Shown here: positions 16,455 through 26,154 of the stretch, in pieces
How the letters are laid out: every line of letters begins with the position of its first letter
Numbering within the stretch: position 1 is the stretch's first letter
Assembly (NCBI GenBank): GCA_017552535.1
Contig: JAFZPV010000008.1
Coordinates: 1 to 45,312 of the forward strand
From: Clostridia bacterium
GTDB taxonomy: Bacteria > Bacillota > Clostridia > Christensenellales > Aristaeellaceae
DNA: 45,312 nucleotides
Direction of reading: 5' to 3'
The notes under the pieces: model-generated
Databases searched by the model: none
Seen by the model: only the letters and a program-made list of their open reading frames with translations
Told to the model about the DNA's origin: nothing
Position numbers and translations under genes: made by a program

Positions 16455-16766
16455 GAGGCTGTTACAGAAGAAACGAGAAGAATCCGGGTGGTTTGGAGGG
16501 GTACGCCCCTCCAATCTTTGATCCGCAGGGCCAGCTTTGCCGGCCCGAGGAGCGATTTTTGCGCCGGGAGCGCAGCAAAGCGGAGACGACCAGAGCAAAG
16601 AATCGCTACCTTGCAGTTTTTTCGCCCGGAAATGCCCGGAGGCATTTCAGAAAAAACTGAGAACCAGTTGATGCAGCCAGATAGCATAAGACGTTTCAGA
16701 TATGCATCGGGCAGAAGGTTCCAAAAACCAAACCGCCGGGAATGAAATGAGATTTCATTCCCAGCG
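16455..16766 (+). repeat. Dispersed structured intergenic element, copy B
   Basis: Plus-strand copy, closest to copy A over its full length, including the 5' part (GTTACAGAAG... CCGGGTGG). Modules: GGAGGGG / CCCCTCC hairpin (16495-16513), GGGCC / GGCCC, AGCGATT / AATCGCT closing the conserved core, composite hairpin with outer arms CAGTTTTTTC (16614-16623) / GAAAAAACTG (16650-16659) and inner arms GAAATGCC / GGCATTTC (16629-16648), and a terminal hairpin (16734-16766; 14 bp with one C-A mismatch). It fills the gap between the amidohydrolase gene and the secDF terminator/promoter region. No gene is seen in it. Confidence 0.88.
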
Positions 16767-16767
16767 A

Positions 16768-16797
16768 GGGGCTGCTTGGCAGCCCCTTATTTCGTTT
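16768..16797 (+). terminator. Rho-independent terminator upstream of secDF
   Basis: GGGGCTGC, three-base loop TTG, GCAGCCCC, then TTATTTCGTTT. It separates the amidohydrolase transcript and repeat B from the secDF promoter 13 bp further on. Confidence 0.75.
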
Positions 16798-16809
16798 ACC
16801 TTTTCTCCG

Positions 16810-16838
16810 TTGACACTTATTCAAACAGACTGTATAAT
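16810..16838 (+). promoter_or_regulatory. Consensus promoter of the secDF operon
   Basis: Perfect -35 TTGACA (16810-16815), 17 bp, perfect -10 TATAAT (16833-16838). Transcription should begin near 16845, so the ATG at 16841 cannot be used and the start must lie downstream. Confidence 0.85.
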
Positions 16839-16882
16839 TTATGGATATTATTATGGGAAGGAATTTCGCGGTAGACGGAGAC

Positions 16883-19099
16883 ATGAGAGCTAAGAACGGT
16901 TGGACACTGATCCTGATTGTGATCCTTACGGTCGCCTGCGCCGTTGCGGCCTTTACGGGCATCAGCAGCGGCGAAAAGAAGATCTTTAAGCCCCTGGGCG
17001 AGGACCTGAGCCTGGGCCTGGATCTGAGGGGCGGCATATACACGGTGTTCCGCGCCCAGCGGAGCGAAGACGAAGACGCCGACTTTGACGACCAGCTGAA
17101 GGCCACGGCGGAGGTGCTGCGCGCCCGCCTGACCGACCAGGGCTATACGGAAGCCAATGTGTCGCTGCAGGGCAGCGACTGCATCCGCGTGGAGATCCCC
17201 GAGATCTCCGATCCCCGCCAGGTGGTGGAGCTGATCGGCAAGCCCGCGCACCTCACATTTGAGGACCCCGACGGAAACGTGATCATCGAGGGCAAGGACA
17301 TCGTGGAAGTCGCCCCCGCCCTGAGCCAGGAAGACGGCCTGTACGTGGTGCGCTTCAAGCTCTCCTCCGAAGCCGCCAAGGCCTTCTCGGCAGCCACGGC
17401 GCGCCTGATCGGCCAGCCGATCAGCATCTGGCTGGACGACGAAGAGATCTCCGCTCCCCGGGTCAGCGAGCGCATATCCGGCGGCGAAGGCAACATCTCC
17501 TTCGGCGGCAATATGTCCACGAGCGAGTCCTACCAGGAAGCCCGCCGGCTGACCACCCTGATCCTCTCCGGCGCGCTGCCGCTGGACATCGAGGAGACCG
17601 AGACCCGCGCCATTTCCGCCACGCTGGGCGAGGACGCCCTGAGCAAAGCGCTGGTTGCCGGCATCGCAGGCGTGGCGCTGGTGATGCTGTTCATGCTCCT
17701 GGTGTACCGCCTGCCGGGCCTGATGGCCGATATCGCCCTTGCCTGGTACATACTGGTGCTGTTCTTCGCCCTGGGAAAACTGGGCGTCCAGCTCACGCTG
17801 CCGGGCATCGCGGGCATACTGCTGGGCATCGGCATGGCGGTGGACGCCAACGTGATCATCTTCGAGCGCTTCCGCGAGGAGCTGAGCGTCGGCCGCAGCT
17901 ACGAATCCGCCGTGAAGGCCGGATTCAAAAACGCGCTGGGCGCCATCGTGGATTCCAACGTGACCACCCTGATCGCGTCCTTCGTGCTGATGTACTACGG
18001 CACCGGTCCCATCAAGGGCTTCAGTTACACCCTGTGCCTGAGCGTGGTCATATCCATGCTCACGGCGGTGTTCCTCACCCGCTTCCTTCTGAACCGCGCC
18101 GTGCGGCTGGGCTTTGCCGACAAGGGCCTGTACACCCGCCCCGTCCGCAAGGCGAAGGGCAGCGTGATGAAGAGGGCCCGCACCATGTTCATTGTCCCCG
18201 CCGTGATCCTTTTGGTCGCCATCGTGATGAATATCGCGGGCGTGGGCCTCGCCCCGGGCATCGACTTTACCGGCGGCTCCATCGTGGAATACGCCGTGGG
18301 CGGCGAATTCGCCACGGAAGACGTGAGCGCCCTGCTCAAGCAGAACGGCTTTTCAGACAGCGTGGTGAGCCGCGTGCAGGCCGAGGACGGCAGCATGACC
18401 AACCTGCAGATCCGTCTCAAGCTGGAAGACGGCCAGGAAGAGGGCGATTCCTCCGACCAGCTCACCCTCTTAAACAGCCTGCTGGCCGACACCTATGAAG
18501 GCATCCGCTTCATCTCCATGGAATACGCCGGTGCCACCTCCAGCGCAGAGCTCATCAAAAACGCCCTCAAGTCCATTGTGGCGGCGCTGGTGCTGATGCT
18601 GGTGTACATCGCCATCCGCTTCGACCTGTATTCCGGCGCGGCGGCCCTGTTCGGCCTGTGCCACGACGTACTGGTGATGCTGGCAGCCATGAGCTTTGCG
18701 GGAGCCCTGTTCCAGGTGAACTCCTCCTTCATCGCGGCCCTGCTCACCATCGTGGGCTACTCCATCAACGATACCATCATCATCTTCGACCGCATCCGCG
18801 AAAACAAAAAGCGCCTCAGCCGCGCGTCCAACGGCGAGATCGTGGACGTGTCGGTTTCGGCCTCGCTTTCCCGCACGGTGAACACCTCCGTGACCACCCT
18901 GATCACGCTTCTGGCCCTGTTCATCCTGGGCGCGGCCTCCATACGGGAGTTCGCTTTCCCGCTGATCATCGGCATGGTGGCGGGCACCTACTCCTCCAAC
19001 CTGCTGAGCGGGCCGCTGTGGGCCTGGCTGATGGATAAGAAGGAAAGCCGCCGCCAGGGCCGCCGCGCAAAGACCGCCCCGGAGCATGCCGATGCTTAA
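16883..19099 (+). CDS. secDF: Fused SecD-SecF protein translocase subunit
   Basis: Membrane protein that uses the proton gradient to help SecYEG export. About 738 residues with SecD and SecF in one chain. The SecD half has an N-terminal helix (WTLILIVILTVACAVAAF), the LGLDLRGG motif, a large outer P1 domain, then GMAVDANVIIFERFREE. The SecF half has GIDFTGGSIVEY and YSINDTIIIFDRIRENKKR. Twelve membrane segments are expected. The start at ATG 16883 is my choice: ATG 16841 precedes the predicted transcription start, and ATG 16853 has no ribosome binding site. 16883 has GGAG close by (spacing is short). The end overlaps recJ by 8 bp. Confidence 0.95.
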   Translation: MRAKNGWTLILIVILTVACAVAAFTGISSGEKKIFKPLGEDLSLGLDLRGGIYTVFRAQRSEDEDADFDDQLKATAEVLRARLTDQGYTEANVSLQGSDCIRVEIPEISDPRQVVELIGKPAHLTFEDPDGNVIIEGKDIVEVAPALSQEDGLYVVRFKLSSEAAKAFSAATARLIGQPISIWLDDEEISAPRVSERISGGEGNISFGGNMSTSESYQEARRLTTLILSGALPLDIEETETRAISATLGEDALSKALVAGIAGVALVMLFMLLVYRLPGLMADIALAWYILVLFFALGKLGVQLTLPGIAGILLGIGMAVDANVIIFERFREELSVGRSYESAVKAGFKNALGAIVDSNVTTLIASFVLMYYGTGPIKGFSYTLCLSVVISMLTAVFLTRFLLNRAVRLGFADKGLYTRPVRKAKGSVMKRARTMFIVPAVILLVAIVMNIAGVGLAPGIDFTGGSIVEYAVGGEFATEDVSALLKQNGFSDSVVSRVQAEDGSMTNLQIRLKLEDGQEEGDSSDQLTLLNSLLADTYEGIRFISMEYAGATSSAELIKNALKSIVAALVLMLVYIAIRFDLYSGAAALFGLCHDVLVMLAAMSFAGALFQVNSSFIAALLTIVGYSINDTIIIFDRIRENKKRLSRASNGEIVDVSVSASLSRTVNTSVTTLITLLALFILGAASIREFAFPLIIGMVAGTYSSNLLSGPLWAWLMDKKESRRQGRRAKTAPEHADA

Positions 19100-21401
19100 A
19101 TATCAGCTCCGCCAGCCGGAAGCCGGGATCAGCTGGCCCTGCCCGGAAGACATGCATCCCATCCTGCACCGCATGCTCATGGCACGCGGCGTGGGCAGCG
19201 AAGAGGAAGCCCGTCGCTTTTTAAAGCCCGGACGGGACATGTTTCACGACCCGTTCCTGTTAAGCGACATGGGCGAGGCTGTGTCCATCATACGCGACGC
19301 CATCGCAAAGCGCGAGCGCATATGCGTGTACGGCGATTACGACGTGGACGGCGTGTGCGCCTCGGCCATCCTCACGCTGTACCTGCGGGACAAAGGCGCG
19401 TCCTGTGACGTATACCTGCCCTCCCGCCACACGGAGGGCTACGGCCTGAACGCCGACGCGGTAGATCACATCGTGGAGAAGTTCGAGCTTCTGATCACGG
19501 TGGACTGCGGCATCACCGCCTTCGAGCTGGTGGAGCGCGCCAAGGCACGGCACCTGCGCGTGATCGTGACCGACCACCACCGGCCTGACGACCGGCTGCC
19601 GGACTGCCCCACGGTGAACCCGCTTCTGGCGGACTATCCCTTCGGCTACCTGTGCGGCGCGGGCGTGGCCTTCCAGCTGGTGGCGGCGCTGGAAAACCGA
19701 GACAAGGCCATGGAGTATATCGACCTGGCGGCGCTGGCCACCATCGCGGACATCGTGCCCCTGAGGGACGAAAACCGCGCCATCGCGTCTTTGGGCTTAA
19801 AGCGCATCAACCTGTCTGCCCGGCCCGGCATCCGCGCCCTGATCAGCGTGACCGGCCTGGAGGGGCGGGAGATCAGTGCGGGCAACGTGGCCTTCCAGCT
19901 CACGCCCCGCATGAACGCCAGCGGGCGCATGGGCGACGCCAAACGCGCCTACGACCTTGTGACCTCCACAGACATGAGCCTGTGCGAGTCCCTGGCCCAG
20001 GAGCTGGACGAGGAGAACCGCCGAAGGCGCGAGCTGGAAAACGCCGCGCTGGAGGAAGCGGAAAAACAGCTGGAGGGCTTTGATTTTTCCGCCCACGCCG
20101 TGATCATCGTCAAGGGCGACGACTGGAACCCCGGGGTGATCGGCCTGGCGGCTTCGCGGCTCACGGAAAAGTATCACTTTCCCAGCGTGGCGCTCACGCG
20201 GGACGGGGATTATTACACCGGCTCCTGCCGCTCCATCGAGGGCGTGAACATCCACGAGGCGCTCACCCATACCGCGCAGCTTCTGGAACGCTTCGGCGGC
20301 CACGAGATGGCAGCGGGGCTGAAAGTGCACCGGGACCGGCTGCCCGCCTTCCGCAGGGCGCTTGACGAGTACCTGCTGTCCGCCTGCGACCGGGAGCTGT
20401 GGATCCCCACGGCGGAATACGATGCGCTGGCTGAAGGTCGCGACCTGACCGTGGAACTGGTGGAACAGGTGGACCGCCTGGCGCCCACGGGCTGCGGCAA
20501 CCCCGCCGCGGTGTTTCTTACCGCCGGCAGCGTATCGGAAGCCTATCCCGTAGGCCGCGAAAAGGAACACCTGAAGCTCACGCTGCTCACCCAGGACGAA
20601 AAGCGCCTGCCTGCCATATGGTTCCGCCACGCGCAGGATATAAACACACTGCCCAGGCGCCTGGACGTACTGTACGCGCCTTCCATAAACGAATATATGG
20701 GCGTCAAGACCGTGCAGGCGGAAGTCAAACAGATCCTGGCCCGCATGCCCGATCCCTCCGCCGCCACGGACGGAAAGCGGTTTTCCGCCTACTGCATGGA
20801 GGCGATGGCGGCCTTCGAGCCGGATTCCCAGCCGGAAGAAGCCTCCCCTGAAGAAGTGCGCGCCGCCTTTGAAAGCAACTGCATGGGCAGCCTGGTGATC
20901 TGCTCAGGCGCCGAGAGCGCCGGGGCTGTGATGAGCCTGATCGGCGGAAAAGCGGACTTTTTTACCGGGGAGTATCCCTCCGACGCGCGCTGCTTCAACG
21001 CCGTGTGCGAATGCCCCCTGGGCGCGCGGCCCGCGAAGTACAAAAACGTGTTTTATGCCGGCGTGCCCGGCTGCCTGGCCGCCGGAGGCAAAACGCTGAA
21101 GAGCGTGCCCGCAAGCCTCCTGTTCTCTCAGGTGCCCGACGTGGACAGCCTCCGGAATGTCTTTAAGGCAGCCCGCGCCCTGGCGCTCAGAAAAGGCGTG
21201 TACCCCGGCGCCGGAGAAGCCTGCCTGGCCCTGGCGGAGGAAGCGGGCCTGAAGCCGGAAGAAGTCGCCCTGGGCCTGGGCGTACTTCGTCACATGGGCC
21301 TGGCTTCCGCCGAAAAGACGGAGGACGGCTACATGCTTTCCTTCGCCACGGAGCGCAAAAACCCCGCCGAAGACGAGCTGTTTATCGCCCTTCGTTCCTG
21401 A
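19092..21401 (+). CDS. recJ: Single-stranded-DNA-specific exonuclease RecJ
   Basis: 5'-3' exonuclease of recombinational and mismatch repair. About 769 residues. DHH phosphoesterase motifs: VYGDYDVDGVCAS (about 80), LLITVDCGI (about 136), VIVTDHHR (about 160, the DHH itself). The DHHA1 domain ends with GGHEMAAGL. An OB-like domain and a long C-terminal extension (about 560-769) follow, as in many Firmicutes RecJ. The start at ATG 19092 is preferred because GGAG is seven bases upstream; ATG 19086 is only one base from it. The gene overlaps secDF and begins the conserved recJ-relA-dtd order; the apt gene often found here in related bacteria is absent. Confidence 0.95.
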   Translation: MLKYQLRQPEAGISWPCPEDMHPILHRMLMARGVGSEEEARRFLKPGRDMFHDPFLLSDMGEAVSIIRDAIAKRERICVYGDYDVDGVCASAILTLYLRDKGASCDVYLPSRHTEGYGLNADAVDHIVEKFELLITVDCGITAFELVERAKARHLRVIVTDHHRPDDRLPDCPTVNPLLADYPFGYLCGAGVAFQLVAALENRDKAMEYIDLAALATIADIVPLRDENRAIASLGLKRINLSARPGIRALISVTGLEGREISAGNVAFQLTPRMNASGRMGDAKRAYDLVTSTDMSLCESLAQELDEENRRRRELENAALEEAEKQLEGFDFSAHAVIIVKGDDWNPGVIGLAASRLTEKYHFPSVALTRDGDYYTGSCRSIEGVNIHEALTHTAQLLERFGGHEMAAGLKVHRDRLPAFRRALDEYLLSACDRELWIPTAEYDALAEGRDLTVELVEQVDRLAPTGCGNPAAVFLTAGSVSEAYPVGREKEHLKLTLLTQDEKRLPAIWFRHAQDINTLPRRLDVLYAPSINEYMGVKTVQAEVKQILARMPDPSAATDGKRFSAYCMEAMAAFEPDSQPEEASPEEVRAAFESNCMGSLVICSGAESAGAVMSLIGGKADFFTGEYPSDARCFNAVCECPLGARPAKYKNVFYAGVPGCLAAGGKTLKSVPASLLFSQVPDVDSLRNVFKAARALALRKGVYPGAGEACLALAEEAGLKPEEVALGLGVLRHMGLASAEKTEDGYMLSFATERKNPAEDELFIALRS

Positions 21402-21443
21402 GACCCGCTTTGACCTTTGATTTTTCTGCCGGGAGGTGAGCAT

Positions 21444-23636
21444 ATGGAAAACGAAAACCGCATCGTACCCTGTGAAGAGATCATAGCCCACGCGCGCAAA
21501 TACCATCCCCAGGACGACATGAGCCTGATCGAGCGCGCCTACGCCTACGCCGAGGACGCCCACAAGGACCAGAAGCGCATGAGCGGCGAGCCATACTTCG
21601 CCCATCCCTGCCAGGTAGCGCTGATCCTGGCGGACATCATGATGGACCCCGCCACCATCGCCGCGGGCCTTCTGCACGACTGTGTGGAGGACGTGGAGGG
21701 CGTGACCGCCGAAGTCATCGAAAAGCAGTTCGGCAGCGAGGTCGCCATGATGGTGGACGGCGTGACGAAGCTGAGCCGCGTGGACTTTTTCAGCAAGGAA
21801 CAGCAGAAGGCGGAATCCATACGCAAGATGTTCATCGCCATGGCCAAGGAGATCCGCGTGGTGCTCATAAAGCTCGCCGACCGGCTGCACAACATGCGCA
21901 CCCTGGATACCCAGCGCCCCTCCCGCCAGCTGGCCATCGCGGAGGAGACCCTGTATATCTACGCGCCCCTGGCCCACCGCCTGGGTGTGTACGGCATCAA
22001 GAGCGAGCTGGAAGACCTTTCCCTTAAATATATCCACCCTTTGGACTATCTGTCCATCAAGGCCAAGTGCGAACTGAACCACGACGCGCAGCAGGCCCTG
22101 ATCGGGGAAATTCAGCACCGCCTGCGCGCGGCTCTGGAAAAGGAAGGCCTCAAAGACTTTGAGATCAGCGGGCGCATCAAGCACATATATTCCATCTACC
22201 GCAAGATGAAGGCCCAGAACAAGAACTATGACGAGATCATGGACCTGGTGGCCGTGCGCGTGGTGGTCAAGGAGCTGCAGGACTGCTATGCCGCCCTGGG
22301 CGTGGTGCATTCCATATGGAAGCCCGTGTCCGACCGCATCAAGGACTATATCTCCACGCCCAAATACGGCATCTACCAGTCACTGCACACCACGGTGATG
22401 AGCAAAAACAGCGGCGGCCTGTTCGAAGTGCAGATCCGCACGGAGGAGATGCACCGCAACGCCGAATACGGCATCGCCGCCCACTGGCGCTACAAGGAGG
22501 GCCACGCCGCCGACGAATTGGACGAAAAGCTCAGCTGGGTCAGGCGCATCGTGGACATCTCCGGCGAGGCAGGCGACAGCAGCGAATTTTCGCAGCTGCT
22601 CAAAACGGACCTGTTCGCCGAAGACGTGATGGTGTTCACCCCGGCCAGCGACGTGATCAGCCTGCCCAAGGGCTCCACGCCCGTGGACTTCGCCTACCGC
22701 ATCCACACCGCCGTGGGCAACCGCTGCACCGGTGCCCGCGTGAACAAAAAGATGGTGCCCCTCTCCACGCCACTCGTGAGCGGCGACGTGGTGGAGATCG
22801 TCACTTCCTCCGCCTCCAAGGGCCCGTCGCTGGACTGGCTCAACTTCGTGGTGACCGCCGAGGCCAAGAGCAAGATCCGCGCCGCGCTCAAAAAGGCCTC
22901 CCGGGACGAAAACCTCGCCCGCGGCCGCGACATGATCGAGCAGGAGCTGAAGCGGCGGGAATACACCTTCCCCCAGCTGTTCACGCCCGCGTTTCTGGAA
23001 GTGCTGTACAGGCGCTATTCTCTGCAGAACCTGGATGATCTGTACGTCACGGTGGGGTTCGGCGGCCTAAGCTGCGCGCAGGTGATCAACCGCCTGGCGG
23101 ACGAGTACCGCAAGACCGTGCACCAGGAGGCACCCAAACCCCCGGAGCCCCCGTCGGAGCTGGGCGAAAAGCAGTCCGGCGGAGGCGGCGAGCAGGGCGT
23201 GGAGGTGGACGGAGATCCCAGTATGCTGGTCAAGTTCGCCCGCTGCTGCAATCCCCTTCCCGGGGACCGCATCGTGGGCTACGTCACAAAAGGGCGCGGC
23301 GTTTCCATCCACCGGGCGGACTGCGTGAACATGCTGGACGAGAGCATCGACCCGGGGCGCATGGTGCGCGTGAACTGGACGGGGCAGAGCGCCGGCGCTT
23401 ACGAAGCGGAGATCCAGGTGCGGGGCTACGACCGCACGGGCCTGCTGGGGGATCTGAGCATACTGTTCGCGGGCATGAACGTGCCGCTGCTCAAGGTGTT
23501 CGCCGTCAGGCAGAAAAACGGCACGACCCAGATCAACCTGACCATATCCATCAAGGATACCCAGCAGCTGGACAAGGTGATCCGCCAGCTGCAGAAGAGG
23601 AACGACATCATCGAAGTATTCCGCACGGGAATGTAA
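21444..23636 (+). CDS. relA: Bifunctional (p)ppGpp synthetase/hydrolase
   Basis: RSH enzyme making and degrading the alarmone (p)ppGpp. 730 residues, full length. N-terminal HD hydrolase with intact LLHDCVEDVEG (about 76-86), so hydrolysis is expected. Synthetase domain with HIYSIYRKMKAQNK, KYGIYQSLHTTV and EVQIRTEEMHRNAEYGIAAHW. Then TGS (VMVFTPASDVISLPKGSTPVDFAY region, about 395-460), zinc-finger-like FARCCNPLPGDRIVGYVTKG, and a C-terminal ACT domain. Ribosome binding site GGGAGGTGAG precedes ATG 21444. It sits 42 bp after recJ and 12 bp before dtd, in one operon. Confidence 0.96.
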   Translation: MENENRIVPCEEIIAHARKYHPQDDMSLIERAYAYAEDAHKDQKRMSGEPYFAHPCQVALILADIMMDPATIAAGLLHDCVEDVEGVTAEVIEKQFGSEVAMMVDGVTKLSRVDFFSKEQQKAESIRKMFIAMAKEIRVVLIKLADRLHNMRTLDTQRPSRQLAIAEETLYIYAPLAHRLGVYGIKSELEDLSLKYIHPLDYLSIKAKCELNHDAQQALIGEIQHRLRAALEKEGLKDFEISGRIKHIYSIYRKMKAQNKNYDEIMDLVAVRVVVKELQDCYAALGVVHSIWKPVSDRIKDYISTPKYGIYQSLHTTVMSKNSGGLFEVQIRTEEMHRNAEYGIAAHWRYKEGHAADELDEKLSWVRRIVDISGEAGDSSEFSQLLKTDLFAEDVMVFTPASDVISLPKGSTPVDFAYRIHTAVGNRCTGARVNKKMVPLSTPLVSGDVVEIVTSSASKGPSLDWLNFVVTAEAKSKIRAALKKASRDENLARGRDMIEQELKRREYTFPQLFTPAFLEVLYRRYSLQNLDDLYVTVGFGGLSCAQVINRLADEYRKTVHQEAPKPPEPPSELGEKQSGGGGEQGVEVDGDPSMLVKFARCCNPLPGDRIVGYVTKGRGVSIHRADCVNMLDESIDPGRMVRVNWTGQSAGAYEAEIQVRGYDRTGLLGDLSILFAGMNVPLLKVFAVRQKNGTTQINLTISIKDTQQLDKVIRQLQKRNDIIEVFRTGM

Positions 23637-23648
23637 AAGGAGCTTTTT

Positions 23649-24098
23649 ATGCGCGCAGTGGTGCAGCGCGTCTCCTGGGCGTCGGTGGACGCCGAGGGAG
23701 AGCGCACGGGAGAGATCGGCAAGGGCTTCATGGTGCTTCTGGGCGTCATGGAGGGCGATACGGACGCGGACCTGGACTATATCGTAAAGAAGATATCGGG
23801 CCTGCGGATATTCGAAGACGAACAGGAAAAGATGAACCTGTCCGTGGGCGACGTGGGCGGCAGCATCCTGCTGGTGAGCCAGTTCACGCTGGCGGGCGAC
23901 GCGCGCCACGGAAACCGCCCCTCCTTTTCCCACGCCGCCAGGCCGGAGACCGCCGAGCCCATGTGTGAAAAAGCCGCGTCCCTGCTGCGGGGCATGGGCC
24001 TCAAAGTGGAAACGGGACGCTTCCGCACCCACATGGAGGTACAGCTTTTGAACGACGGTCCCGTGACGATACTTTTGGACAGCCGGAGGGAGTTCTGA
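23649..24098 (+). CDS. dtd: D-aminoacyl-tRNA deacylase
   Basis: Removes D-amino acids (and mischarged Gly) from tRNA. 149 residues, the family's standard length. Hallmarks: start [18 protein letters not shown], central [24 protein letters not shown] containing the SQFTL motif, and the C-terminal [12 protein letters not shown] motif whose Gly-Pro forms the active site across the dimer. The ribosome binding site AAAGGAG precedes the ATG. The stop overlaps the next ATG by one base (TGATG). Position after relA is typical of Bacillota. Confidence 0.96.
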   Translation: MRAVVQRVSWASVDAEGERTGEIGKGFMVLLGVMEGDTDADLDYIVKKISGLRIFEDEQEKMNLSVGDVGGSILLVSQFTLAGDARHGNRPSFSHAARPETAEPMCEKAASLLRGMGLKVETGRFRTHMEVQLLNDGPVTILLDSRREF

Positions 24099-24700
24099 TG
24101 CTTCTGAGCGTGAAGGCGCTGGGCCCGCTGGAAACCAACTGCTATATCGTGAACGGCGCGCTTCTGATCGACCCGGGCGACGATGTGCCGGGCCTGGACG
24201 CGTTCATCCGGGAACAAGGCGCGCACGTCGAATACGCCCTGATCACCCACGGCCACTACGACCACATGCTGGGCGCGGCGCACCTGCAAAAGGCATACGG
24301 CGCCCGCCTGCTGATCTCCCGCGCGGACGAACAGGCGCTGTTTTCCCCCGAAGCCGCCCTCGTGCCCGCTGAAACTGAGACCCCGTTTACGCCCTGCCAT
24401 GCAGACGCATACCTGGAGGAAGGCCCCCTTGCGCTGGCGGACGTCAAATTTACCGTGATCCCCACGCCCGGGCACACCCCCGGCGGCATATGCCTGTACA
24501 GTGAAGCGGAAAAGACGCTTTTCTCCGGCGACACGCTGTTCCGTTACGGCTTTGGCCGCACGGACATGCCGGGCGGCGACATGCACCTGCTGGTGGAATC
24601 GCTCAGAACGCTTCTGCGCCTTCCGGATGATACCCGCGTGTGGCCGGGCCACGGCGAAGGCGGACTCATGGGCGACATCCGGAGGAGCTATTACCGATGA
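24098..24700 (+). CDS. Metallo-beta-lactamase-fold hydrolase (glyoxalase II-like)
   Basis: 200 residues. Zinc-binding motif THGHYDH (about 50-56), next His in TPGHTPGG (about 126), Asp in LFSGDTLFRYGFGRTD, and the last His in VWPGHGEGG. The start, LGPLETNCYIV, is typical of the small YcbL/glyoxalase-II-like hydrolases found between dtd and hemZ in Clostridia. The substrate is not established; thioester hydrolysis is the usual guess. The gene is coupled to dtd (TGATG) and overlaps hemZ by ATGA. Confidence 0.9.
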   Translation: MLLSVKALGPLETNCYIVNGALLIDPGDDVPGLDAFIREQGAHVEYALITHGHYDHMLGAAHLQKAYGARLLISRADEQALFSPEAALVPAETETPFTPCHADAYLEEGPLALADVKFTVIPTPGHTPGGICLYSEAEKTLFSGDTLFRYGFGRTDMPGGDMHLLVESLRTLLRLPDDTRVWPGHGEGGLMGDIRRSYYR

Positions 24701-26154
24701 CGCGCGTTCAGCTCACCACAAACGAAAACTGGCTGTACCCCGAACTGTGCGACGTGGTGCGCCTGTTCCTGGGAGACGTACCCATCTCTGAGACCGAGGG
24801 AGACTTGCATGTTTTCCATACCCACGCGGACGGAGGCGAATGCTGGGAGGAGACCGCGTCCGACGGCGAAAAAACCGTCCTGCGCCGCGTGCCCGCCTGC
24901 CGCGGGGGTCTTGCGGAAAAGCGCACGCTCAAGCGCGCCGCCAAGACCGCGGTGTTCCTGCTTTTGCGGGAAAAGCTGCAGTCGTCCCCGCCCTGGGGCT
25001 CGCTCACCGGCATACGCCCCACGCGCCTGATGTATGAGGCGCTGGAGGAAGGCAAAACTCTTGCGGAAGCGGAAGAGCGCATGAAAAACGAGTTTTTCGT
25101 GTCCCCCGAAAAGGCGCGCCTTCTCAGCGAGATCATCGAGATGCAGCGCGGGCTCGTGTTCCCGCCTGAAGACAGCTTCGATCTGTACATACACATCCCG
25201 TTCTGCGTGAGCCGCTGCTCGTACTGCTCCTTCGCCTCGGGCGAGGTGGGCGACGGGCGGCTGACCGAACCTTATACGCAGGCGCTCATCCGGGAGATGG
25301 AACAAAGCGCTCCCCTCATGCGTCAGCTCGGACTGAAGCTCAGGGCCGGCTACGTGGGCGGCGGCACGCCCACCGCCATATCCTGCGATCAGTTGCGGCG
25401 CATCCTGCTTTCGGCGCAGACGCTGTTTCCGGACGCCCGGGAGTGGACGGTGGAGGCCGGACGGCCGGACACCATAACGGAAGAAAAGCTTTCCATGCTG
25501 AAAAGCCTGGGCATCGGGCGCATCAGCGTGAATCCCCAGACTTTTTCAGACGAGACGCTCAAGCGCATCGGACGCGCCCACAGCGCCGAAGACACCGTCA
25601 GGGCCTACGAACTTGCGCGCCGGATGGGCTTTCACCACATCAACATGGACCTGATCGCCGCCCTGCCGGGCGAGGGGATGCAGGAGTTTGAGGATACGGT
25701 AAACAAGGTGATCGCCCTTGCCCCGGAATCCGTCACCGTACATTCGCTGGCCATCAAGCGCGCCAGCCGCATCCACGAGCAGCTCACCGTGGCCGGAGAC
25801 AGTCACAACCAGGCAGACGCCCTGGACGCGGACAGGATGATCTCCTTCGCGCGCGAACGACTGTCGGAGAGCGGCTGGAAGCCCTACTACCTCTACCGCC
25901 AGAAATACATGGCAGGCAACCTGGAAAACGTGGGCTACGCCAGGCCCGGCTACGCCTGCCTGTACAACATTGGCAACATGGAGGAGATCGCCCGGGTGCT
26001 GGCCGTGGGCGCCGGCTCCATCACCAAGTGGGTGTTCGACCGGGAGAGGCGCATCGAGCGGGCGCCCAACCTGAGAAACATCGAGGAATACATCCGGCGC
26101 GCGGACGATATGGTCGCGCGCAAGCGCCGGATCATACTGGGAGAAAAAGAATGA
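24697..26154 (+). CDS. hemZ: HemZ-type oxygen-independent coproporphyrinogen dehydrogenase
   Basis: Radical SAM enzyme of the HemN/HemZ family, acting in haem or other tetrapyrrole synthesis without oxygen. 485 residues. The cluster-binding motif CVSRCSYC (Cys170, 174, 177) is followed by GYVGGGTPTAIS and FTVEAGRPDT-like strands typical of HemN relatives. An N-terminal region (about 1-150) with LTGIRPTRLMY is characteristic of HemZ. Whether this strain makes haem is not shown here, and some relatives are haem chaperones or have other substrates. The start ATG 24697 overlaps the upstream stop; GGAGGAG is about 10 bases before it. It overlaps the cyclophilin gene by ATGA. Confidence 0.9.
   Translation: MTRVQLTTNENWLYPELCDVVRLFLGDVPISETEGDLHVFHTHADGGECWEETASDGEKTVLRRVPACRGGLAEKRTLKRAAKTAVFLLLREKLQSSPPWGSLTGIRPTRLMYEALEEGKTLAEAEERMKNEFFVSPEKARLLSEIIEMQRGLVFPPEDSFDLYIHIPFCVSRCSYCSFASGEVGDGRLTEPYTQALIREMEQSAPLMRQLGLKLRAGYVGGGTPTAISCDQLRRILLSAQTLFPDAREWTVEAGRPDTITEEKLSMLKSLGIGRISVNPQTFSDETLKRIGRAHSAEDTVRAYELARRMGFHHINMDLIAALPGEGMQEFEDTVNKVIALAPESVTVHSLAIKRASRIHEQLTVAGDSHNQADALDADRMISFARERLSESGWKPYYLYRQKYMAGNLENVGYARPGYACLYNIGNMEEIARVLAVGAGSITKWVFDRERRIERAPNLRNIEEYIRRADDMVARKRRIILGEKE

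Noticed and set aside
16488-16745. Open frames inside the repeat elements (ending in a PNRRK/E-like tail in each copy)
   Set aside because: The frames do not correspond between copies over the conserved core, stems change in a pairing-preserving way rather than a codon-preserving way, and there is no consistent start or ribosome site.
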